DNA of 13,093 nt from Candidatus Methanophagales archaeon (GCA_023131215.1 JAGLZV010000081.1:1-13093), one strand, 5' to 3'. Positions 1 to 6,388 are shown, counted from the stretch's first letter. The notes: a model not told the origin generated them from the sequence alone. Made by a program: numbers and translations.

Positions 1-87
1 GATATGCTCGGTGTTGATATTATTATTCCTCCGTATTCGCAGTACGCAGGAGCGGTTGGTATTGCTACGCTTGTGTCAGGGGTTTGA
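1..87 (+). CDS. C-terminal tail of a BadF/BadG/BcrA/BcrD-type (ASKHA) ATPase, 5' end outside window
   Basis: Frame 1 is open from the first base to a TGA at 85-87 and encodes 28 residues, including the segment PPYSQYAGAVGIATL. A Q-Y/F-A-G-A-x-G-A motif near the C-terminus is typical of the ASKHA-fold activator ATPases (BadF/BadG/BcrA/BcrD family), which include 2-hydroxyacyl-CoA dehydratase activators and methanogenesis-marker proteins. The fragment is too short to choose between these. The gene converges on radB, with only 14 bases between the two stop codons. The family call rests on one short motif, so confidence is moderate. Confidence 0.5.
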   Translation, partial: DMLGVDIIIPPYSQYAGAVGIATLVSGV

Positions 88-103
88 TTGCTCAAACCTT
101 TTT
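81..103 (+). terminator. Hairpin plus T-run overlapping the stop codon of the first gene
   Basis: GGTTTGA (81-87) and TCAAACC (92-98) form a perfect 7-bp stem with loop TTGC, followed by TTTTT (99-103). The TGA stop of the upstream gene is inside the left arm and the radB stop (102-104) lies in the T-run. The structure could end the plus-strand transcript. It also resembles the palindromic elements seen elsewhere in the window. Confidence 0.5.
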
Positions 104-845
104 AAAGTTTTGATTCTTGTACACCTTCTACGCCTTTGCTCGTGATAAAAAACGCACATGACGTATCTTCAGGCATAGACCTGTGCTTCTTTAAGGCAGC
201 TTTTCTTTTACCATGCCCTTCTGCTGTCTTCTCAAGCTGCACGATTATTTTAGAGAGGTGTTCGAGAGCATATCCACCGGAAGGGCGTAAATTCCCTTCC
301 TCAATATCCATATACACTTGATTTGTTATTATGACCGCGAGGTCATACCTGCGAGCGATTTCCAAAAGATGCATTATTTGGTTTGCCAATACTCGCCTTA
401 AATATATGCTTCTTTCATCGTCCAGCTCTAATCGGTAGAAAAGGGTGGCGGAATCAAGGATTACGAGTACGACTCCACTTTCACCTTCTTTTTCCTTTAT
501 CACCTTCTCAATCTCGTTTATGCATGACGTTTGCTGCTCGAAACTATGAGGCTCGTAGATTATAATTCTCCGTGCCATGCTTTCTACATCTTCTGAATCT
601 CCACTTGCACTCGTGGCAGTTGCGTTGGCTATTTGCAAGAATCTTTCCGGAGAAAAGCCTTCACTGTCTATAAAAATCACCTTCTTCCCCTTTTTAGCAC
701 ATTCTACCGCCACTTGAAGACATATATTTGTCTTCCCACTGCCTGCCTCACCGTATAGTTGGGTAACGGTGCCGGATTCGAAGCCACCACCTAACAGCTC
801 GTCTATGCTTTTACATCCAGTGCTATATTTCGTAGGAAGTTGCAT
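102..845 (-). CDS. radB: RadB, archaeal RecA/Rad51 paralogue
   Basis: RadB is a RecA-superfamily ATPase that assists homologous recombination as an accessory to RadA. From the chosen start the protein is 247 residues, close to the usual 220-240. It begins with a typical RadB N-terminus (YSTGCKSIDELLGGG), has Walker A GEAGSGKT at residues 32-39 and Walker B VVLVILD at 125-131, and contains the core segment IITNQVY at about 172-178. There is no N-terminal helix-hairpin-helix domain, which separates it from RadA. The reading frame stays open to an ATG at 920, but the extra 25 residues are translated from a pair of palindromic repeats (849-928), so the ATG at 845 is preferred. The gene lies downstream of the MgtE-like transporter on the same strand, with about 95 bases of repeat between them. 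Confidence 0.9.
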   Translation of the reverse strand: MQLPTKYSTGCKSIDELLGGGFESGTVTQLYGEAGSGKTNICLQVAVECAKKGKKVIFIDSEGFSPERFLQIANATATSASGDSEDVESMARRIIIYEPHSFEQQTSCINEIEKVIKEKEGESGVVLVILDSATLFYRLELDDERSIYLRRVLANQIMHLLEIARRYDLAVIITNQVYMDIEEGNLRPSGGYALEHLSKIIVQLEKTAEGHGKRKAALKKHRSMPEDTSCAFFITSKGVEGVQESKL

Positions 846-848
846 AAT

Positions 849-928
849 AAACCTTTTCTTAGAAAGAAAAGCTTTATCAAAGGAATAGTTTTGTTTTTTG
901 GTAAAGCTTTTTGCTTGCAAAAAGGTTT
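849..928. repeat. Inverted pair of AAACCTTT...CTTTAxCAAA palindromic elements
   Basis: Two related elements face each other between radB and the transporter. On plus, 849-887 begins AAACCTTTTC and continues with GCTTTATCAAAGG. On minus, 928-893 begins AAACCTTTTT and continues with GCTTTACCAAAAAAC. Together they form an interrupted long palindrome. The same pattern appears on plus at about 3277-3315, and related palindromes occur at 91-118 and 5137-5160. It is a short non-coding repeat that may fold as RNA; no mobile-element gene is associated with it. Confidence 0.6.
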
Positions 929-941
929 GTCAACGCTTTTT

Positions 942-2288
942 CTAAAAGGGTTGAATTATAAACATCGCAAATAAAAGACATAATACGCCTACTACGTCTG
1001 TTAAACTGGTTATTAGTGGTATAGTATCGTTATCAGGGTCCATTCCGAATCTAAAGGATAGAATCGCGATATAATAGGAAGCGAGGTTAAGAAAAGTTGT
1101 GCATAAAATACCGCCTAAAAGTGAGATAGATACCATTTCAAATATGTTCGGAGTGGTTATGTCAAGAAGGGTGCTCGCAACGTATGACAATATACCGACA
1201 AATGAAAATACAACTATGGAAAAGAGATATATCACTGCGAAATTAGCAGAGACAAGCTTATCAGGAACACGCTTTGGATTCACCGTGCCGATGTGAAGCA
1301 TGGAGGAAAGACGAGCACTTAATATACCGCCCAATGCATTACTTTCACCCAAAAAGGGTGGGATGATTACTAAAATGGCGGGAATAGCAATTAAACTTTG
1401 CAACCTCATATCCAGTGTTATTCCGGCGAGGGTGCAGAGAATACCACAGATGAAAAGCATCGGGATGCTTTCTATAAAAATACGTCTTACAGCGGCATCG
1501 CGTGATTTCAGACCTTTTACAAGGCAGAAAAACGCCACAAAGATGAATAAAACTGATAACAGAGTGACGGGAGATAACCAACCCCTAAAAATCCACCAAG
1601 TATTGAGCAAGTTCAAGTTTAACAATAAGATAGCAGCCAGAAACAAAGAAGGAATGGTTATCATGTCGCCGGCAGAGGTTATTATAGGCGAAGACATATT
1701 ATCTAAATCCCAGTTTCTGCGGTAGCCAATAATGGAGACGAGGATTGCGATACCAAGGAGAATGATTCCAGAGATTAAACCACCGATTACCGAAATGAGA
1801 ATGAATCCCTGAAGAGAAATATACTTGATATTTGGCATTCCAAACGCATCGGCTAATATTTTCGCCAGGAAGCCGAGGATAACGGAAAGAATGAGCGTTA
1901 GTAACAAGGAAGTAGAAGCATTTTGGTACAACACACTCCCTTTTTTCAAGGTTGGGGAGAAAAGACCGAGATGCATGGAAGTTCCTAATCTGGAAACAAG
2001 CGCACTGTAAACATTACCACGCATGGCAATTGCTGGTGGAATAAGTATCATGAGACCAGGGAGCAGTCGCAGCATATCTGTCATCAAACTCAACCCAATT
2101 CCAGCCAGAAGACCGGTGAAAGAGCAAAATAGCAGCGAGAATGGGGCTTGTCTAAACAAGTCGGAGAAGTTGTGAAAAAAGGAAGAGGCATGACTGAGAG
2201 GAGCCCTCCTGGTAAGAGCGACAATAAGAGATGAGCCAGTGCCTCTGCTTCTGGGCACGGCTTTCTTTTGCAGTTTTCGCATTCTCAT
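942..2288 (-). CDS. Two-repeat MgtE/SLC41-like divalent cation transporter
   Basis: This 448-residue integral membrane protein has two tandem MgtE-type transport domains, at about residues 48-250 and 272-448. Each repeat has a Pro-rich entry motif (LIPPAIAMRGN at 82-92; IIPPFLGESNALG at 308-320). Each also has a downstream acidic motif (WDLDN...PIITSAGD at 193-208; MDPDN..PLITSLTD at 416-431) matching the P-x-x-T-x-x-x-D ion-path segment of MgtE proteins. There are no CBS or MgtE-N regulatory domains, as in SLC41-type and archaeal homologues, so transport is likely not gated by the bacterial Mg2+-sensing module. The likely substrate is Mg2+ or a similar divalent ion. The start at 2288 is preceded on minus by GGAGG and AGAGG motifs. 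The first 45 residues are basic and poorly conserved-looking, so a somewhat later start cannot be excluded. It is divergent from the chorismate mutase gene. Confidence 0.85.
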   Translation of the reverse strand: MRMRKLQKKAVPRSRGTGSSLIVALTRRAPLSHASSFFHNFSDLFRQAPFSLLFCSFTGLLAGIGLSLMTDMLRLLPGLMILIPPAIAMRGNVYSALVSRLGTSMHLGLFSPTLKKGSVLYQNASTSLLLTLILSVILGFLAKILADAFGMPNIKYISLQGFILISVIGGLISGIILLGIAILVSIIGYRRNWDLDNMSSPIITSAGDMITIPSLFLAAILLLNLNLLNTWWIFRGWLSPVTLLSVLFIFVAFFCLVKGLKSRDAAVRRIFIESIPMLFICGILCTLAGITLDMRLQSLIAIPAILVIIPPFLGESNALGGILSARLSSMLHIGTVNPKRVPDKLVSANFAVIYLFSIVVFSFVGILSYVASTLLDITTPNIFEMVSISLLGGILCTTFLNLASYYIAILSFRFGMDPDNDTIPLITSLTDVVGVLCLLFAMFIIQPF

Positions 2289-2485
2289 ACTTTCCTCTAC
2301 CTCCTTTCTTCTGCCAAAAGGTGCCTTTACCTTTACCCGTACTCATGCTTATGCTTATACCTCTTATCCTTCCCAAGCTTAGGCTATTAAAGCTATCCGG
2401 GGGTTCGGGTTCAGCTTCGCTTTCGTTATCTCTTCCTTGCATGGGCATCCTGATTTTGTAACTCTTTTCTTATTTTACTCCATTC

Positions 2486-2495
2486 CTTTATAAAT
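2486..2495 (-). promoter_or_regulatory. Symmetric TATA box in the transporter / chorismate mutase divergent region
   Basis: TTTATAAA (2487-2494) is palindromic and abuts the chorismate mutase start codon at 2496. It is too close to serve that gene at the usual -26 spacing, so it more likely drives the minus-strand transporter with a start site near 2463. That would give a leader of roughly 175 nt before the ATG at 2288. I see no other confident element in 2289-2485. Confidence 0.45.
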
Positions 2496-2801
2496 ATGGT
2501 GAAAATGTCGTCGGAGGAAAACAAACTGGAGGAGATACGGAAGAGGATAGATGAAATAGATGATGTAATTGCAGATTTACTTTCAAAAAGGATGCGATAT
2601 GCGAAGCAGGCGAAGGATGAGAAAGTGCGAATGAATAAGCCTGTTGTGGACAGGCAAAGGGAAGAAGTGGTGATAGAGAAATGGTGTGAGCGTGCAAGAG
2701 GGAACAGAAGAAGCAGAGGGTATGATTTAAGCGAGGAGATGATGAAGAAGGTGGCTGAAATCATAATCGAATATACGCTCGAAAAGGAAATGGAAGAATA
2801 A
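2496..2801 (+). CDS. Chorismate mutase, AroQ type, monofunctional
   Basis: Converts chorismate to prephenate, the branch point to phenylalanine and tyrosine. The 101-residue all-helical protein lines up without gaps with the E. coli P-protein mutase domain through the first catalytic half: R15, R32, K43, D52, R55 and E56 correspond to E. coli R11, R28, K39, D48, R51 and E52. In the last helix (IIEYTLEKE) T94 and E98 fall at the Ser84 and Gln88 positions, the Thr/Glu pair known from yeast chorismate mutase. No dehydratase or dehydrogenase domain is attached. ATG codons at 2496 and 2505 are both possible starts; neither has a clear ribosome site and the transcript may be nearly leaderless. It lies 6 bases upstream of the acetyltransferase gene, implying an operon. 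Confidence 0.88.
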   Translation: MVKMSSEENKLEEIRKRIDEIDDVIADLLSKRMRYAKQAKDEKVRMNKPVVDRQREEVVIEKWCERARGNRRSRGYDLSEEMMKKVAEIIIEYTLEKEMEE

Positions 2802-2807
2802 AAAAAT

Positions 2808-3275
2808 ATGGAAATTATTGTTAGCACGTCAAAAGGAAGCGTAATAAAAATAAGGAATTTTGAAATGCCTGATATCAGGCGAGTGATGGAAATAGAGGAA
2901 GAATCGTTCTTAGATGGCGAATCAGAACTGTATATAGAGATGTATGAGGAATGGCCGGAGGGTTTCTTGGTGGCGGAGAAAGAAGATAAGGTGATAGGCT
3001 TCGTGGTTGTAGTATTAACGCCGGAAGGAGAAGGGCGAGTATTTGCACTTGCTGTTGATTCGCAATATAGAGGGGAAGGTGTAGGGCGGACGTTATTAAA
3101 AGCGGCTTTTGGCGTGCTGAGGAAAAGAAAAATAGGGTATATGCGGCTGGAGGTGCGTGTAAGCAATCAGATAGCACAGAGATTGTATAGAAGTATGGGA
3201 TTTATGGAGATTGGGTTCGTTCCTTTTTATTACAAAGATGCTGAAGGAGCGATAGTGATGAGAAAGGTTTTGTAA
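2808..3275 (+). CDS. RimI/Ard1-like GNAT N-acetyltransferase
   Basis: A 155-residue GNAT-fold acetyltransferase using acetyl-CoA. The acetyl-CoA pyrophosphate loop (motif A) is QYRGEGVG at residues 86-93, preceded by the beta-4 strand VFALAVD. The following LEVRVSNQIAQRLYRSMGF (114-132) and the ending YYKDAEGAIVM match the RimI/Ard1 branch, whose members acetylate protein N-termini, including ribosomal protein S18 in bacteria. The last motif reads EGA where RimI proteins usually have EDA. The archaeal homologue is probably the general N-terminal acetyltransferase, but the exact target cannot be read from sequence. It follows the chorismate mutase gene after 6 bases without a clear ribosome site, suggesting co-transcription. 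The stop codon is the loop of a 12-bp hairpin. Confidence 0.82.
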   Translation: MEIIVSTSKGSVIKIRNFEMPDIRRVMEIEEESFLDGESELYIEMYEEWPEGFLVAEKEDKVIGFVVVVLTPEGEGRVFALAVDSQYRGEGVGRTLLKAAFGVLRKRKIGYMRLEVRVSNQIAQRLYRSMGFMEIGFVPFYYKDAEGAIVMRKVL

Positions 3276-3287
3276 CAAAACCTTTCT
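3261..3287 (+). terminator. 12-bp perfect hairpin with the TAA stop codon as its loop
   Basis: AGAAAGGTTTTG (3261-3272) and CAAAACCTTTCT (3276-3287) are exact reverse complements, and the three loop bases TAA (3273-3275) are the acetyltransferase stop codon. There is no long T-run directly after it, so it may work as a 3'-end or stability element rather than a classic terminator. The right arm is also the start of a dispersed AAACCTTT-type element that runs to about 3315. Confidence 0.6.
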
Positions 3288-3315
3288 TTGGAAAAGAAGG
3301 CTTTACCAAAGAAAC
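3277..3315 (+). repeat. AAACCTTT...CTTTACCAAAG palindromic element
   Basis: Same architecture as the pair at 849-928: AAACCTTTC, then a purine-rich middle (GGAAAAGAAGG), then CTTTACCAAAGAAAC. Internal complementarity CTTTGG/CCAAAG allows a hairpin. It separates the convergent acetyltransferase and sepS genes. Confidence 0.55.
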
Positions 3316-3327
3316 GATAATCTGAGG

Positions 3328-3344
3328 GGTTATAAAACCTTTTT
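3328..3344 (+). terminator. Small hairpin plus T5 at the sepS 3' end
   Basis: GGTT (3328-3331) and AACC (3336-3339) flank ATAA and are followed by TTTTT (3340-3344), a weak terminator-like structure for the plus-strand chorismate mutase operon. The sepS stop codon (3330-3332) lies inside it. Confidence 0.35.
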
Positions 3345-4934
3345 AGCCACCACAGTAATAAAAACAGGGCCTCTTATATCTATCTTCTTCTTCTTCGACG
3401 TGAGGTAACGCACCGCCATCTCATCAATCTTTATATTTATATCAGCTCCACTCCTTACTATCCTCACCTTCACTTCACAGTCTTTCTTATCTATTTCTCC
3501 TTCTCTTGTTGCTTCCTCTATCCTACGAGCGACAAAAGCGGCAAAAGCATCTAAAAATCTTATGTTTGTTGGCACACCCTCTTCAAACACCGCTTCCCAT
3601 TCCTCCTTTCTCGATATCCCTAATAGGGACCCTTCGTGCACAACTATTTCATTCAGATAAGCTGGACCGCACAAAAGCGTGTTCTCCTCTGGCTCTACTA
3701 CCCATACTTCAATATCATTCTCTAATAGTGGACCTCGATATGCAAGGAACTCGCAAGGTGATTTCTCTTTCCCCTTCTCTTCACATACCCGAACGATATT
3801 TTTTGCGATTTCATCTCCTTCAGCCGTGCCTGGTGTCTTTTCCATGCTTATCATCCCTGCTATCTGCACATCACTTAGTTCCCAGGGCGCATAAAATTGC
3901 GGGAGTGCTAATGCTCTTACATCGCCCGCATCGTGCAATATCATCGCTAATCGCTCTACGCCCAATCCAAGGTTCACTACGGGGTACGGAATATCGTATT
4001 GCGCCAGCGCAGTGGGAGAATAAATACCAAAAGTAGCTACTTCTACCCAGCCGATTCGAGGATGATAGCAAAAAACTTCTGTTTGCGTTTCCGGCATGTA
4101 ATATTTCGAACGCTTCTCGTCCTTCCTGAATTTTATCTTATCAAAGCCAAATTGCGAAAGCAATCCGGTTGCGATGTCCTTACCATCGTCTATGCTTACG
4201 TCCTCGCTGCACAAAACGCAGGATGCGGAATGGTAATTGCGAAGCCTTGTTTCATCCTCTCGCTGCTCTCTCCTGAAACATCTATCCACCGAGAACAATT
4301 TTATTGGCAAAGGTGTTTTATTCCAGATTTCGGCAAGCGTCAGGAACCAGCCGGAAGTCATGTGACTTCGTAGTGTAGCCCTCGAAGAAATAGGAGAAAG
4401 GCTTTTTAACTCCGGGAAAACAGCATCAAGCACTTTTGCTACTTCTATATCCTCCACATCCATACTATTTGCCACTTCATATACCAAATCATCACCACCT
4501 ATCTCGCCCTTTTTATACCGGTGCAACGTATTCCTGAGCGCCTCTATTTCCTCTTTCGAAAATTGTTTTCCAAAGTACGAGTTTATCCGCTTCACCCTTT
4601 CCTCGGAAATTCCAATGTCCGGGCGAGGCAATCCCGCGAGATAATAGCAGCGATCCAGGACTGCAAGTGCTTCTTTTCCAAATTGTTTTTTCACTTCAGC
4701 TTCTTCTATTATCACCAGGTTCATGACTTCCTCAAAGCCAAGCCGCAGATATGCATCTCTCAGTTTTTGGATAGTTTCAAACACCGGATGCGGCTTACCA
4801 TAGCTCAACCCGCGCACCGACCTCGGATATTTTTCGTTGAGGCTTCTCTCACTTGCGTATTTTGTTCCCGCCATCCATGCAGCTTCGAAATCCTTGCTCG
4901 TTTCTTTTCTTATTTTTTGGGTGTCGAATTTCAT
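3330..4934 (-). CDS. sepS: O-phosphoseryl-tRNA(Cys) synthetase SepS
   Basis: SepS charges tRNA(Cys) with O-phosphoserine; SepCysS then converts it to Cys-tRNA(Cys). This is the tRNA-dependent cysteine route of methanogens, Archaeoglobus and relatives. The 534-residue protein has the full family length. It is a class II synthetase related to PheRS alpha: the phosphoserine-site segment TLRSHMTSGWF is at residues 187-197, motif 2 (RCFRREQREDETRLRNYHSA) at about 218-237, and motif 3 (NLGLGVERLAM) at 321-331. The C-terminal 200 residues form the SepS-specific part. The start at 4934 gives the usual family opening (MKFDTQKIRK). SepCysS is not in the window. The gene appears monocistronic, with its own TATA box and an inverted-repeat region near the start. 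Confidence 0.95.
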   Translation of the reverse strand: MKFDTQKIRKETSKDFEAAWMAGTKYASERSLNEKYPRSVRGLSYGKPHPVFETIQKLRDAYLRLGFEEVMNLVIIEEAEVKKQFGKEALAVLDRCYYLAGLPRPDIGISEERVKRINSYFGKQFSKEEIEALRNTLHRYKKGEIGGDDLVYEVANSMDVEDIEVAKVLDAVFPELKSLSPISSRATLRSHMTSGWFLTLAEIWNKTPLPIKLFSVDRCFRREQREDETRLRNYHSASCVLCSEDVSIDDGKDIATGLLSQFGFDKIKFRKDEKRSKYYMPETQTEVFCYHPRIGWVEVATFGIYSPTALAQYDIPYPVVNLGLGVERLAMILHDAGDVRALALPQFYAPWELSDVQIAGMISMEKTPGTAEGDEIAKNIVRVCEEKGKEKSPCEFLAYRGPLLENDIEVWVVEPEENTLLCGPAYLNEIVVHEGSLLGISRKEEWEAVFEEGVPTNIRFLDAFAAFVARRIEEATREGEIDKKDCEVKVRIVRSGADINIKIDEMAVRYLTSKKKKIDIRGPVFITVVAKKVL

Positions 4935-4935
4935 G

Positions 4936-4987
4936 ATTGTTTTACAATAGCTCCTATTGTTTATATCCGAGGGTTATTTATATACTC
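4936..4987 (-). promoter_or_regulatory. sepS promoter with inverted-repeat operator candidate
   Basis: On minus, TATATAAATA (near 4984-4975) predicts a start site near 4953. ACAATAG - CTC - CTATTGT (plus 4944-4960) is a perfect 7-bp inverted repeat centred on that site, and a further ATTGT half-site follows at 4936-4940 on plus. Three related half-sites over the start site suggest binding by a regulator. A second TATA-like ATATAAAC near 4960-4967 would instead give an almost leaderless transcript. Confidence 0.45.
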
Positions 4988-5003
4988 TTGCAGCTCTAAA
5001 TTT

Positions 5004-5018
5004 CCCCGAAGGGGTTTT
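5004..5018 (+). terminator. CCCC-GAA-GGGG hairpin plus T4
   Basis: A compact 4-bp GC stem (5004-5007 with 5011-5014) followed by TTTTG. No plus-strand gene lies upstream, so it may insulate the following promoter from antisense transcription across sepS, or may be chance. Confidence 0.25.
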
Positions 5019-5053
5019 GTTTCTCATTTTAAGCAATATTATTTATAGTTAAT

Positions 5054-5090
5054 TATATAAGGTGCTAATTTGTTAGCACCATATATAAAA
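5054..5090 (+). promoter_or_regulatory. TATA box with adjoining 8-bp inverted repeat (operator candidate)
   Basis: GGTGCTAA (5061-5068), spacer TTTG, and TTAGCACC (5073-5080) form a perfect inverted repeat flanked on both sides by TATAT-type sequence. The downstream flank ATATATAAAA (5081-5090) is a strong archaeal TATA box, placing transcription start near 5111-5115, where the sequence shared with the second leader copy is well conserved. The repeat covers the TFB recognition position, so a protein bound there could block or recruit the initiation complex. The regulator is not identified here. Confidence 0.6.
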
Positions 5091-5094
5091 AGAA

Positions 5095-5266
5095 AACCAC
5101 AGTTAAAAAAATCCGAGATGCATGGGGATTTGCCCCTCAAACTTTAAGAAAGTTTGATCAAAACGCACGCTTTCGGCGGCGCTGAAAAGGGGTACTGTGG
5201 TAAGTGCATCAGCGCCGAGGAGGAGCGCTTTATAAATACCCAAAAAATTTAGGAGGTGATACAAAA
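5095..5266 (+). promoter_or_regulatory. Structured 5' leader, copy 1 (candidate cis-regulatory RNA)
   Basis: This untranslated region before the CHAP-like gene is shared, with one large insertion, with the region before the papain-like gene. Visible pairings are GATGCAT (5117-5123) with GTGCATC (5204-5210), CCCC (5133-5136) with GGGG (5189-5192), and AGCGC (5211-5215) with GCGCT (5225-5229). The internal loop strands GGGGATTTG and TACTGTGGTAA are nearly identical in both copies. A strong ribosome site GGAGGTG (5252-5258) sits 8 bases before the ATG at 5267. The shape suggests a riboswitch or protein-binding leader; I could not match it to a known class. The ligand and direction of control are unknown. 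Confidence 0.5.
5137..5157. repeat. 9-bp hairpin insert inside leader copy 1
   Basis: TCAAACTTT - AAG - AAAGTTTGA is a perfect palindrome and is followed by TCAAAACGC. Leader copy 2 lacks it: there the same position has only a short CCTTT/AAAGG stem. The sequence resembles the palindrome at 91-118, so it looks like one dispersed element inserted into, or grown from, the variable stem of the leader. Confidence 0.55.
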
Positions 5267-6388
5267 ATGATGGATTCGAAACTTGAAGAAGCAGATGTTT
5301 TTCCTGTAGAAAAGGTCAGTAAGATATATGTTCCAGATGATATCTCTGAAGAGACAGGGATCCAAGGGTTTGTTTTCTCCAGGAAACTTTTGAAGGTTGC
5401 AGATCCAGAAAAATACACTGTACCTAAAACAGCAAAAGAAAAAGAAATTGCTCTAAAGGCTGCGAAGTTAGCTTGGAAGATCGCGGCTGAAAGCGACGGA
5501 GGTCCTGCTGTTGGAGAGAACTCGATTACAATAAGAATATCCAATGCTCATAGAAATGCAGGGAGCAGGGCAGAACGTATTTACATGCACTTTGGAGGAG
5601 AACATAAATTTATCAGGCTTTGGGGGCCACGTGATCGTGACGAGCATTTCCCAAGAGGATGGACTCTGAACTGGGATCTTAACGAAACCAGACCAGCCGA
5701 TTTCTTGGAATCAATACCGACCGACGCGTGGGACGACATCCTACTCATAAACACACACGGGGACGGAATATTAATAGATAATATTAAGATTGTCCATAGT
5801 GATATCACCATTGTAGATTGGCCTCCATCTGGACAAAGAGTATGGCTTGATGGCTCTAAGGGAGAGAAATATGGGATAATAGGGCTTGCAGATCAGATAA
5901 TAGAAAAAAAATTGGAGGCCATTGACCCTGATATACGCTGGGTGCCCCAACTTCATTGTGCTGTAAGGGAACTAGGTAAAACTGATGGGACGAAATATGG
6001 TACAGTTCATGCTTGGTGCAGTGAGTTTGCTTCATGGTGCTTACGCAAAGCTGGGTGGTGGGACGCACCAAAAACAAGAAATACGGACGATAATTTTGGT
6101 TCAGGTGATATGGAAGGTTATTTCAATGACAAAGATCGCAAATACACGAAACAAGACCTCTTAAACGGAAACTATACACTCACAGCGGGAGACTATTTAC
6201 GGATGCCGAACCATAGTGCTTTGTTTATTCGTTACGTTGATGATGGACGTGACGTAACAGATACAAATAAAGAATTTATCTCCATAGAAGGTAATACAGG
6301 CAGTAAAGTAGCAATAAGGAGGGGTCGTGCAAATCCTGACTGCCCTCGGTATATTGACCGACTGATATCTGTAGGTAGTACCCGGTAA
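5267..6388 (+). CDS. Putative CHAP/NlpC-P60-like cysteine peptidase or amidase with N-terminal beta-sandwich-like region
   Basis: From the ATG at 5267 (GGAGGTG 8 bases upstream) the protein has 373 residues. The C-terminal part (about 225-373) fits a papain-fold amidase: AWCSEFASWCLRKAGW puts the likely nucleophile at Cys251, MPNHSALFIRYVDD gives His316, and FISIEGN gives Glu341/Asn343 as the third polar residue. The middle (about 84-185) looks like a beta-rich binding domain, loosely PLAT/LH2-like (YMHFGGEHKFIRLWG...DDILLINTHGDG...), but this is tentative. Residues 1-80 are charged and unassigned. No signal peptide or membrane segment is visible, unusual for a wall or surface hydrolase. An upstream in-frame ATG at 5204 would translate the structured leader and is rejected. 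The next gene also encodes a cysteine peptidase and shares the leader. Confidence 0.65.
   Translation: MMDSKLEEADVFPVEKVSKIYVPDDISEETGIQGFVFSRKLLKVADPEKYTVPKTAKEKEIALKAAKLAWKIAAESDGGPAVGENSITIRISNAHRNAGSRAERIYMHFGGEHKFIRLWGPRDRDEHFPRGWTLNWDLNETRPADFLESIPTDAWDDILLINTHGDGILIDNIKIVHSDITIVDWPPSGQRVWLDGSKGEKYGIIGLADQIIEKKLEAIDPDIRWVPQLHCAVRELGKTDGTKYGTVHAWCSEFASWCLRKAGWWDAPKTRNTDDNFGSGDMEGYFNDKDRKYTKQDLLNGNYTLTAGDYLRMPNHSALFIRYVDDGRDVTDTNKEFISIEGNTGSKVAIRRGRANPDCPRYIDRLISVGSTR

Noticed and set aside
1300..1725. Plus-strand 141-codon frame across the transporter
   Set aside because: Antisense shadow of the membrane protein gene without its own start signals.
2152..2448. 98-codon minus-strand frame upstream of and overlapping the transporter start
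   Set aside because: It overlaps the transporter coding region by 137 bases in another frame, has no clear ribosome site, and its translation looks like low-complexity then out-of-frame transporter sequence.
3506..4373. Plus-strand frames of 124-176 codons across sepS
   Set aside because: They lie antisense within a complete, well-recognised sepS gene and resemble no family.
5204..5266. N-terminal extension of the CHAP-like protein starting at the ATG at 5204
   Set aside because: It would translate the conserved leader and the ribosome site itself; the ATG at 5267 has a strong ribosome site at ideal spacing.
5095..5266. Known riboswitch classes (c-di-GMP I/II, c-di-AMP, guanidine-I) for the peptidase leader
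   Set aside because: Their core motifs as I recall them are not present; CCGAGA alone is too short to support a guanidine-I call.
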